Positions 27,133 through 38,900 of a stretch of DNA of 64,000 bases are shown piece by piece. The DNA comes from Coenobita brevimanus (taxonomy: Eukaryota; Arthropoda; Malacostraca; Decapoda; Coenobitidae): the NCBI GenBank assembly GCA_032717465.1, contig CM064669.1, positions 51,223,694 through 51,287,693 on the forward strand, read 5' to 3'. Within the stretch, counting starts at the first letter, position 1; every line of letters begins with the position of its first letter. The notes below the pieces were generated by a model, which saw only the letters and a program-made list of their open reading frames with translations, ran no database searches and was not told where the DNA came from. The position numbers and the translations under genes are program-made.

Positions 27133-28021
27133 ACCCAGTTATTCTTTCATCTCGTGTTCCTGTCACTTTATTACGGCAGGAAGCGAGATTATGGAGCATT
27201 TAAGTTTCTCTCATTGTAGTGGTGATGACAGGCTTTCAAAAGTGTGGTGATTGGAGGGAAGTGTGATTGTGGAGAGAGAGAGAGAGAGCGGGAGGGGGGG
27301 GTTGTGGTGGTTGGGTATCGAGGAGGGTTGATACGGTGACAAGGATGTGATTGTGATGAAGTTTGTGATCCTGGTGATTAATATTGTGGTGGTTGTGATG
27401 GTGGTGGTGATGGTGGTGGTGGTGATGGTTGTATGTTGCTTTTGTTACATGCGACGGAGGACGCATGGTACATGAGAGCAACGGAAGCTTATTTTGCTGC
27501 TGCTGCGATGTTAATGGTGAAATATACCTTTAAGCCTGTGCCCCGCCCTCCTCACAACATGCACTCGTTCAGCCCATCCCGCCCACTCTTCCGCCCACCT
27601 CACCATTCATCCTCATGTGTTGTTTGTGGTGATAGGGTAGAAAGTAGGTAGGTAGGTAGGAAGGTAGGCAGGCAGGCAGGCATGTAGGTAGGTAGGTCTG
27701 TGCCGGCATATAAGTTGTGTGTGAGGGGGAGGTACACATTCCAATATATATATAAGATGATCGATGGTTTGACAGCGAGTGTTTTTTCATTTTGTCCTAA
27801 GGTAGTTATTTCTGAATTATTGATATAATTTACGTGTTATATATTTATAATTCCGTCTTTATACCTTATTGATACAAACAGCAGACATACACATTCTTAA
27901 ACTGGAAAGTAGTTCCAAACACTTTGTCCTTTGAAAACAGAAATATGGAAAATTTCAAATACGGTGCTTTAAGGAGTAAATGTTGATGTGGAAACTGAGG
28001 TGGAATAATCTTGTAATAGAG

Positions 28022-28081
<60 letters not shown>

Positions 28082-28102
28082 TGTGTGTGTCTGTGTGTGT
28101 GT

Positions 28103-28142
<40 letters not shown>

Positions 28143-29261
28143 TTGTGAACTGTATTGTTATTGTACTAACTTTCGAGATAATCTGGTATTCAGTGGATAC
28201 AAAATAGAGTATGTACATGAATAGATAATCCCTTTACTGCAGTAACTTCCTTCAGACTAACACAACGGATTTAACTCAACACCTCCCTTCCTGTTTCTCC
28301 CATCTTTCCTGTCACTTTTTTACTCTTCTTTCCCTTTCAGTTGGCTTTAAATTGAGTGACAGGTGTAATGGTTTCCTGTAAGCCAGGAAACCATTTATAA
28401 CGCGGGGTGGTAACCATATAACCTACCCATACATGTTCCCTACGTGTCAGCAGGTGGGTTGGTTGAGGATTAGTGCCCCTCCCCGTAAAACGACTAAGTC
28501 AAACGGCCACCCGTAACGGGATTATGGCGCCTGGCTATAGATAGATAGAGATAGATTTACGATTGATCAACACGGCATGGATAGCGTCGCTTGGCGGGGG
28601 TTTTTGCTGTGACGTGTTGCAGTATAACCGTTGCCTCACCACTTCCGCATCCTCTCACTCCATCCCATGACTGTACCGGCTTCACTGAACCTAAATATTT
28701 CGATCTTTGAACCTTCGTTACTCCTTTTCCTGACAGCTTTATTTTTGAATAGCTGTGGCACTTAAACCCTTTTATTTTTTTTTTCCCCCCTCATATTCTT
28801 ACTGTCTTTGGCGATTTCATTCATCTTAGGGGACATTTTCGAACTGGTGGGGTTATGTGAAGCCTTCAGTAGTCTCGTCCCTGGAACAAGTTAACCTGAG
28901 GCTGAAGAAAAATCGTCTGGAGGCAGCACGAATGAAAAATCGAGTGAACGTGAAAAAAAAAAAATCATGTGTACGGTAGTTAGTTCATGCATTAGTCTGT
29001 TAAAAGGACGTCAGTAACATGCAGAAGAGGAGCAGGGTGAAGTATGTGGATTAAGGACGTCAGTAACATGCAGGAGAAGAGCAGGATGAAGTATGTGGAC
29101 TAAAGCGTCAAGGAAGAGGTGCTGGGAAGCCTCATACTCTCTGGAAGATAAAGACCCCTGAATTAAGCATTGTATTCTCACTAGCTCAGTCCATTAGTTA
29201 GTAGTGACATAGGCGAGACCTGCCTTACCTCGAAACTTGGCAGTAGGACTTTTGATCTCCA

Positions 29262-29299
<38 letters not shown>

Positions 29300-30314
29300 G
29301 CCTATGTTAATGTGACGGTCTACATTTCCGTGACTAGGCATATGATGTTTTTGCAAATGAACTGGCTATTCAGTGTCAACTTCTTTGTCATATTAACCGA
29401 GTATTATAAGTAATTATAGTAACGAATACCAGCAGTTATCACATTAACCATAAGAGTATCACGAAAAACACTAAATAAAATGAGTTTTGGTTGGTGATCA
29501 TTTGGTTCGAGTACATGGGGGATACCTTTGTTAATCGTGATGGTGGTGGTGGAGAGAAGGGGGTTGGTGGTGGTGTTGATGCTGATGGTGGTGTTGGAGA
29601 AGGGTGGTGGTGGTAGTGCTGGTGGTGGTGGTGGTGGGGGTGTTGATGGTAGTAGTGGTGGACGCGAGGACGTGTTTGGTGGTAGTGGTGAAGGAAAAGT
29701 GGTGGTGATGGTGGAGAGAAGGGAACGTGGTGATGGTGTGGCAACAGTGACCTTTCCACCACAAACGTGACCCAAGCCTTACCCCCCCCCACACACACAC
29801 ACTTTTTCATCCACATTTTCCATTGACTATTTCGACAGGCAACACTACCATCAAATTTGCGTTTTACTGCGATACAGAATTTTCACCGTTCTTTGCTAGC
29901 TATAGTCTGTTTACCCTAATCTGGCTTAAAATTGCCATCTCCAGCATGAATCCGGAGTTGTATATTAACACTACAGTATGATGGTAGTCTGAGGTGCTGT
30001 GGAATGAACGTGGTGCTATTTTCTTTTTTCTGCCACTGTGCTTAGCGAAATAAACCTCAAATGTACGAAAATCAGAACCAAGTTTGGGTGAAATATAAGT
30101 ACATTGCCTGGAGGAAATACACAGTTTGATTCCAGTATTACCTTTCTCCTCCGGGATTCCGAGTGTTGAGGGTTTAGGGGATGGGGAGAGGTGCCTTCTT
30201 TGCTATCCTTGTCTTATTCTAGAAGTTTAGTCACTTTTGGGAGCTGCTTGAAAGGTTCAGGTGGCCAGGTATTCTCATTTTGTTCTTAGATCAGTATTTT
30301 AAGTGCCATACGAG

Positions 30315-30390
<76 letters not shown>

Positions 30391-33300
30391 CGCGCGCGCA
30401 TATGCATCCATGCGTGCGTGCCGCGTGCAGTCCTCTACCGTAAAAACTATGATCATCGTGTCATTGAGTCGTAGCCAACCCGACCCAACCAAACCTTCAG
30501 AGAAATTACCAATATGCCGGGAATCGAACCCAGGACTCTCAGGTGAGAGTAGACTTGGCCTTCAGACGATCAACAGAACTGAAGTGTGGCCCTTGGGAAG
30601 GATTGAGTTTAATGCAGTTGAGTCCTTATCTGATCTAACCTGACAGCCCAGCCTGGTATATTTTACAAGTTGCCAATATGCAGTTCAGGAATATAACCAC
30701 CATAAATGCATAGTATATCACCTAAGAATGCTAATGAACCCATAATCCCATTTGGAAATTGATATTTACATAGATAATTATAATTTCAATTATAATTTCA
30801 CCAAAAACCATACCTCGGATCTACACTTGGCCAGCCTGTGTAAAAAATGCGTGCGTTCATACGTGTGTTTCTCTTTCCTTCGACTGCGCATGCATCTGCT
30901 AGGTCTGTTTCACCCACTTATAGACATACTTTTGGTCACATGATGGTATTCTACCAATCAATTTGAAGCACGATCTTTGATTCCTTGTGGGTGGAAAATT
31001 CAAATACTTCTTTATTTGGCTTCCGAAGAAATAAGACATGATCTGTGGACCAGGTGTAATATTGATTATTTACGCATTGTTAAGCATTTCCACTCGGAAC
31101 CGGAGGAAGCCGTTGAGTTATTGAGAAAACTCTGTGTATTTTTTCTGGTAGTTTTGATGACATTTGAGTGATTTTGACCATTATTTTTGTCGGAAATGCT
31201 ACATTTTGCCTCTTGATAATGAACTTTGAATAGATGAGGAGGTGAAATGAGGCATTTTCAACAGAAAGGAAGGCAAAAATCACTCAGATCACATCAAAAA
31301 CCAACAGAGAAATATATATATACTGCACAACCTGGACCGTCGTATCTCTAAGGTAAGCATTCCTCTGTGGCGCGTTAAGTTAGGTTTGGTTAGTTTAGGT
31401 CTGTTTGATTAGGTTAACCGGTTGTGCAGTACCGGTATATTTTTCTGGTGGTTTTAGATGCGATTTCAGTTATTTTTTGCTTTCGTTTTCTGTCAGTTTG
31501 GTTAGGTTAGGTCAGGTCTGTTTGATTATGTTAACCATTTGTGCAGTATATTTTTCTGGTGGTTTTCGATGGGATTTGGGTGATTTTTGCCTTCATTTTC
31601 TGTCGGTTAGGTGCAGTATATTTTTCTGGTGGTTTTTGATGGGATTTGAGTGATTTTTGCTTTCATTTTCTGTTGGTTAGGTTAGGTTAGGTCAGGTCTG
31701 TTTGGTTAGGTTAACCAGTTGTGCAGTATATTTTTATGGTGGTTTTTGATGTGATTTGAGTGATTTTTACCTTCGTTTTCTGTCGAAAATGCTTCATTTC
31801 AAAACCTCATCCATTCAAAGTTTGTGATTGGAAGAGGCAAAATGAAGCATTTCCGACAAAAATGAAGGTCAGAATAACTCAGATCTCATCAGAAACTACC
31901 AGAAAAACATACTGCTCAACCTGGGGGGTGTAATGGCAGCTTGTTAAAATTTACCTCCAGCCCAACCAAATCTACTTCCCTCACCCAACCAGACAGCCTA
32001 ACCCAACTCAGCATACCTAGCCCATAATAGTTCAATCCAGTCACCCCTACCCTACCCTACCCTACCCTGCACTACCCTACCCTACCCTACCCTACCCTAC
32101 CCTGCACTACCCTACCCTGCACTACCCTACCCTGCACTACCCTACCCTGCACTACCCTACCCTGCACTACACTACACTACACTACACTACACTACACTAC
32201 CCTCTTAGTCCAACCAAGTCCAACATAATACCCAAATTCAACGATCTAAGCCAAACCAAACCCAACTTAATTGAACCCAACCCAACCCAGCCATTCCTAA
32301 TTGTGATGTCTCTTTCACAGGCAACAAGAACTGGCTGCATCCGCCGGAGACGCTGCAGAAGGGTCACATTGCTTACTTGGTCAAGGTAGGTGACGGTTGG
32401 CACTGTTTCTTCATTGTTGGTGCAACCTTTCAGTGTTGGCACTTCCTTCATTGTTGGCACTGTTCTCAGTAGGTGCTGTCCACTTACTGTTGGCACTTCC
32501 TTCATTGCTAGCACTGTCACTTCATTGTTGTCATTGTCCCTTCTCTGTTGGCAGCCCTCTTAACCTCAAGCTGTCCCTCCCTCACTACAAACATTCTCCC
32601 ATCACCTCACTGTAAGCACTCTTCCTCACCTTTCACTGTTGGCACTGTCCCCCCCCTTACCTCACACTGTTGGCACTGTTCCCCTTTTACCTCTCACTGT
32701 TGGCATTTCCCCCCTTCATCTCACACTGTTGGCACTGTCCCCTCCCTTACCTCTCACTGTTGGCACTGTCCCCTCTTTACCTCACACTGTTGGCACTGGC
32801 TCCCCTTACCTCTCACAGTTGGCACTGTCCTTGCCATACCTCTCTGTTGGCACTGTCCCTCCCTTACCTCTCACTGTTGGAACACCCTGCCTTCCCTCTC
32901 ACTGTTGGCACTGTCCCTCCCTTCCCTCTCACTGTTGGCACTGTCCCTCCCTTCCCTCTCACTGTTGGCACTGTCCCTCCCTTACCTCTCACTGTTGGAA
33001 CACCCTGCCTTCCCTCTCACTGTTGGAACACCCTGCCTTCCCTCTCACTGTTGGTACTGTCCCTCCCTTCCCTCTCACTGTTGGCACTGTCCCTCCCTTA
33101 CCTCTCACTGTTGGAACACCCTGCCTTCCCTCTCACTGTTGGCACTGTCCCTCCCTTACCTCTCACTGTTGGCACTGTCCCTCCCTTACCTCTCACTGTT
33201 GGAACACCCTGCCTTCCCTCTCACTGTTGGCACTGTCCCTCCCTTCCCTCTCACTGTTGGCACTGTCCCTCCCTTCCCTCTCACTGTTGGAACACCCTGC

Positions 33301-35958
33301 CTTCCCTCTCACTGTTGGCACTGTCCCTCCCTTCCCTCTCACTGTTGGCACTGTTCCTCCCTTCCCTCTCACTGTTGGCACTGTCCCTCCCTTCCCTCTC
33401 ACTGTTGGAACACCCTGCCTTCCCTGTCACTGTTGGCATTGTCCTTCCCTTACCTCTTACTGTTGTCATTGTTCCCTCCCTCACCACTCACTTGTTACTG
33501 TCCCTTCATCGTTGTCACTGCTCCCTCCATCTCACTTTTCCCCCTCTCACCTCTCAGCCTCTTCCCTTACCTCTTACTGTTGTCACTGTTCCTTCACTGT
33601 TGCACTGCCCCCATCACCGCTCACTGTTGTCATTGTCCCTTCAATGTGTTTGCCCTCCCCTCCCTTGCTACTGTCGCTTTCTTCTGATGCTCATTCTCAG
33701 AACGTCAGTATATTGAACAGTCCTGGGTGGAAGTGAGGAATGTAAAGAGTGTGCAGTAATATAATCAGTTTTTACTTGCCAGTGATCCCTAACTCCTCTA
33801 AGTTTAGTTGATGGCCAAGTGTAGTCAGACTGGAGGATAAAATTTGAATGGTAACCAAGGAGACTCATTTCTAAGTGTAGTGAGAATGGAGGATAAATTT
33901 GGTTAGTAACCAAGGAGACTCAGTCCTGCCAAATAACTAAGGCTCACCAAATTTTCATGAAGCCACAGCTTAGTATTCAAGTTGCAAGAGTGACCCATGC
34001 CCCTCAGATGAAAACAAGCCAGATATAGTGTCGTTGTATACAGGCAGGACCAGTTTTGTTGGAAACTTCTGACCACTTTTTAGACAGACAGTATGATCTT
34101 TTGACCTTGAGAGTTTTATTTAAATCAATTTGGTAATTCTGGGGCAGTGAAGTACCACAATATCAGTCACTTTTAGTTTTGTTCATTATAGTCTGTTTCA
34201 CTCCTGTCAGATCAGGCTCTTTTGTAAAATGAGGTATCCTTTAGTAATTATTATTATAATTAATATTATTGTTATCATAAGTAAGGATCCATAACCCTTT
34301 TTCAACTGAGGTGACGACCCGTTGTTGTCAGGTTAGGGGATGATTTGACTCATAACCAGAGAAACCCATCTTTCCTCTTAACTAAGAATAATTCACTTTC
34401 ACTCAACCATGACATTTGAGTGGCCTAGTTCCTTCTGGTGACAATATACTGCTGTAGTTGGTGGGAAAATCCTGATAGATTTTGGTAGTTTACTTTTATT
34501 TATCCATCCATCATCCAATCCTACGTTGCCACATGAGGAGCGTAGGAGCCCGGGGCTAGGCAGTTGGTCCTGACATTTAAGATGAGAGTGACCAACCTCA
34601 CTCATCCCTGAGTGGCATTACGTGAGCAGTAAACCACAACCACCCCTTGGATATAAACCTTCACAGGCTCAGTCCGATTGGAGCACAATAATTATCCACC
34701 AAACCACCAGGCGCCAAAATTTGGTTATATGGTTACTATCCAGCGTAGTAAATAGTTTCCTGGTGTACAGGAATATTAATGTAGAGTCACCCATAGGCAG
34801 AAGAAAGAGGAAAGAATGAAGGAATGAAAGACAGAAGTGGGAGTGTAAAGTCACCCGTAGGCAGAAGGGCGAGGAAAGAATGAAGGAAAGAAAGATAGAA
34901 GATGATGGAAGGAAAGAAGGATGGAGGAGAGGACAGGGCAGACACCCGAGAGCAGCACTACATTGAGTGAGTGGATGGTGAGTGCCCCCACCTACCACAT
35001 TTATTTATTTATTTATTTTCAAGTATACAAAAGTCCATTGGGAATTTTTATTTTGTTCGCTTCATTTTTAGGACCAAATACTTGTCCTGTTGCTGTTGTA
35101 TGTTTGTAAATTTATCTTAAAACATTTTCTTCACGAGTGTTGCTGGGGAAAAAAATGGTAAAACCTAAATGGAAATTATGCCATACATTAGTTCATAGTG
35201 GAAAAGTTGCATAAGAAATCAGTTCATGATCCTCTAAATACTGGAAACAGTATTTAGCTCCTCACAGTGCTCAGAGGAACACAGTTACCTTCTGATAGCA
35301 TTTTGGTAGCTTCCCAGATAGTGACAACCTTCCACTAACCTGTCAGGCCATGGGGAGGAACAGCAGGAACATGTATTGGCCAAAACACAGTAAAACGACA
35401 CAGCTCTGCAGTTATAAATATTTTTGGGATTTCAGCTCAGTGAGTTGAGATTTCATTGCGCTTCATTGTCATTGATTATACTCTGTGTCAGCCAACTTTC
35501 TCCGAGATTCACACTCAACAGTTGCTTCATATTGCCTGATGTAAGTAAGTGATATATGTCACACACTATGTTCATATTTATTCATAAATTTCCTCATGGT
35601 CTTTTACAAGTCTCAGATGATGACTGAAAGGTTGCATCTGTATGGACAGGTTGGGTGGCATGCAGTATAGCAAAGCATAAGGAACTGTTAGAGTTGGCTG
35701 TATGTCTGTTAATGTATATGCTTTTTGTGTGACAGTTCCTGGGTAGTACAGAGGTGGACCAACCCAAGGGCATTGAGGTGGTGAAGGAGGGCATCAGGAA
35801 GCTCAAGTTCACACAGCAGCTGAAGAAGGCTGAAGGCAGTAAGACTCCCAAGGTTGAGCTCACAGTCTCCATTGATGGCGTTGCAATACACGAGCCCAAA
35901 ACCAAGGTTGGTACAGACTTGAGATGGTGTTGAAAGGAAACAGTGAGTGATAATGGCA

Positions 35959-35997
<39 letters not shown>

Positions 35998-38900
35998 GCG
36001 CGTGTGCGCGTGCGTACGTGCGTGCATGCGTGATTGCATACATTTTTGTACATTCTTTCATGTACTATGTAGCTAATTTTGTCCTAGTTTGGATTTTGGA
36101 TTAATATTTTAAGCGATCCTTGGTTACAATTACAGTACTACTGTATCGTCAACAGTAAAACTAGTTACACTGACAGATCCCAAATACAGTTTAGTTTACA
36201 GTGGTGTTGCACAGATAAAGTATGTCATACTACAGTGTGATGTTGGAGGTCAAGATGGGTTACCTTTATGGTATGGAGGTTTGATCACTGTGAGTGATAG
36301 GTAAAAGAATGGAATTCTTTTACAGTAGACTATACTGTATTTCAGAAAGCGAGAGGACCTGTATGGATTTCTTGAATTTGAGATTTTATAACCATCCTTT
36401 GTATCGTATTATTTATAAAGGCTACAACATGCATGCATGCATCAGCAGCCTAATGGCAGCTCTCCATGGTCCCTGATCTTTGCATCCTTACACCATGAAA
36501 ATCTGTCTGGTGGTCCAGTGGTCAAAGGGTGCGTGTTGGTGCAATAGCAGTGTCGTATGTACTGGATGAAATTGGTAATAGATGGCTGGAAGTTCATTCT
36601 ATCGTGCAGCGCTGCCAGTACCAGTACTTGTGTCCGACACTTGGCATGCCCTTAATTGTCCTGGGGTGGGATTCTCAAGCATATTTATAATCTAACCCAT
36701 GTTATACAGTAATAAGATTCAGATTTGCACGAAGAAAACAAGATGGGAAATTTCGTAACTCTTCATTCTTTGTCCTTTCTGCACAAACAGAAATCACTTC
36801 TTTAATGTGATTTGTTATTGCAGAAAGGACAAAAGACATGGAAAGATTCTGCAGTCTTTGTCTTTCTTGCAAATCCAATTCAGAGTTATGTTAGGCAACT
36901 AATTGTAAGCTTGTTTATGATCTTGGTCCAGGATTACAGTAGTGTAGCATGGCGTCTCTGTGCTGTGATGGTTAATGTGGACCTACAGTACTTTTATTCT
37001 ATTCTGGCAAAGACCCTTAACCCCATTTTGATCAGTTGACTGCCAGGAGTAGTCATATTGAAGTTCAATTTAACTGGCAACCAAGGAGACTCATTACTAC
37101 CTGATAACTAAATGCATCATATTTCAAGTATCTAAGTAAACATGACTATTTAAATTGTTGGAGCTGCCTGATAGTCAGAGGAAACCAATCCCCCCCACAC
37201 CCCACCCCCAACCTTCTAAACTCAAGCCTTAATGAAGCCTCACCATGACTGATGTGGGTGGCAAGGGGATTGTGAAGACGGCATCATGTTCTAGTGCTCG
37301 GTGTGACACATGACCTTGAGCAATCACTGACTTGGGCCACTTTTTTACATGTCCTTGTTGAAGATTTCCTTCATGCCCACATCTTTATCCCAACCAATGC
37401 CCTTTTACCGTCATCTTTATCCCAGCAAATGTCCTTTTACTCTCACCTTTATCCCAGCCAATGTTCTTTTACCATTAGAAACACAGGTAGTTGAAGTACA
37501 GTGTGAACTTTTGTCAGTTGCATCTCTTCCAAATTATAGTACTATCCAGGAAGGTGAAAGGATGGCATTTATACCGATACATTTGCATTAAATAGACATA
37601 CTGTACTGTATAAGGGATTTCCAAAATGGAGATTGACTTGTTCACTGTCACTTTTCTTTGTTTTGTGAACCTGTACATTGCCAAGGTTAACCACTTTAGG
37701 AAGACTGCTACAGGGAGAGTACTTCTTTTGATTTCGGGCTCTAAGTACATTTTCCCTTACCGGTTTTTGTTTCATGCTATGTAGGTATGTACAGGTATAG
37801 AGAGAGAGAGAGCGAGAGAGAGGGGTAGGGGGGGTGAGTTGGGAGCAGGGCATTGAAATGGCGGGGGACAGGGTGACGTGGAGGCGATTTGTTTGTGGCC
37901 ACCCCGTAAGGGATTAAGGTCATCTGGAAATATATATATATACATATATATATATATACACACACACACACAGTATATAAGCATATCCAGGCACAGTGTG
38001 ACTAATGGTATGTTTTTGACTTACAGAAAAACTTGCATCAGTACCCTTTACACCGGATCAGCTACTGTGCGGATGACAAGGCGGAGAAACGTTTCTTTAG
38101 CTTCATTGCCAAGGAGGCGGACTCAGACAAACACACTTGTTTTGTTTTTGTCAGTGATAAATTGGTAAGTTGTACAATGATATGATACTGTTTTTACTCT
38201 GACTTTGCCTAAAATTGCCCTCTCTCCATGTTGAATGCTGAGTTGTATTAAGAGATACAATGGAATATGGTGCTAGTCATTAAGGATTGTGTAATGGATA
38301 TAGGGCTGTAGTCTTGTCTTTCTGCCATTGAGCTGCAGGAAATCAGCCGCAGGAAAATGCAACACTAGGACAGGTTAAGGTAAAAACAGTACAGAATACA
38401 GTATAGTACAGGATTTTATATTTAAAAGTAACCTCACTTCAGGGAGTGTCTTTTATTCTCATTTCATCTACCCAAATCATACTTCTTCATTAGTAAAAGG
38501 TGCCACATTTCTTTGATTAAAAAAAAAAAATCATTTTAACATTTCCACTACAACAGCATAATATCATATTGTATTTTGGAAAGATATCGAGAGGGGAAGG
38601 AGTTAATGAAGGCTATATCTAACCTCTCTGGTTCAGAATCTATCCAGAAACCGAATTAATTGTCAAATACTGTGCCACAATTGCAAGAATAAAATACAAA
38701 ATGCATAAAAAATTAGGTAAATTGTTTAAAATGGTTGCTCAGAAGTGTTCATAGTATCTGATGTTGTTATAGGCAGATGTTAATACAGTAGTCTATTTAC
38801 AATATACAATTAAAGTAACAAAAATTAAAAACAAAATGGTAACTTCTAGTATGAGTGAATTCTCATGTGCTGGATAATGCAGTACAGTAACTCAGTTTAC

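Larger units (their letters stand above)
13900..32320 (+). other. ced-6 intron 1 (18.4 kb)
   Basis: Phase 1 intron, GTGAGT to TTTCACAG. It holds microsatellites, the 21-bp (15420-16115) and 34-bp (20733-21001) minisatellites, MITE copies and a palindromic module at 31134-31925. The stretches 21590-24990 and 30430-31100 are comparatively free of simple repeats and show no coding exon I can recognise. They would be the first places to look for an alternative first exon or enhancer. Confidence 0.85.
32386..35735 (+). other. ced-6 intron 2 (3.35 kb)
   Basis: Phase 0 intron. It holds the 30/28-bp pyrimidine-rich minisatellite from just past the donor (32400-33640) and a SINE copy at 34503-34999. 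From 33650 to 34500 and 35000 to 35735 I see only unique AT-rich sequence with short 'accaaggagact' repeat fragments. Confidence 0.9.
35907..38026 (+). other. ced-6 intron 3 (2.1 kb)
   Basis: Phase 0 intron with the unusual donor GTTGGT. It holds a (GT)n/(GCGT)n tract at 35960-36032, a 35-bp x3 tandem repeat at 37379-37478, a minus-strand repeat fragment at 37848-37930 and a short (TA)n/(CA)n run at 37930-37972. The rest is unique. Confidence 0.9.

Noticed and set aside
32041..32205. Interstitial telomere repeat
   Set aside because: The unit is CCCTA/CACTA, not the arthropod CCTAA.
32548..33736. Three overlapping ORFs of 348-379 codons
   Set aside because: Translations of the 30/28-bp minisatellite in three frames, lying in ced-6 intron 2.
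36740..36845. M1 MITE copy in intron 3
   Set aside because: GGGAAATTTCGTAACTCTTC matches an M1 left end, but the rest does not contain the TTAGCGATTTATT motif.
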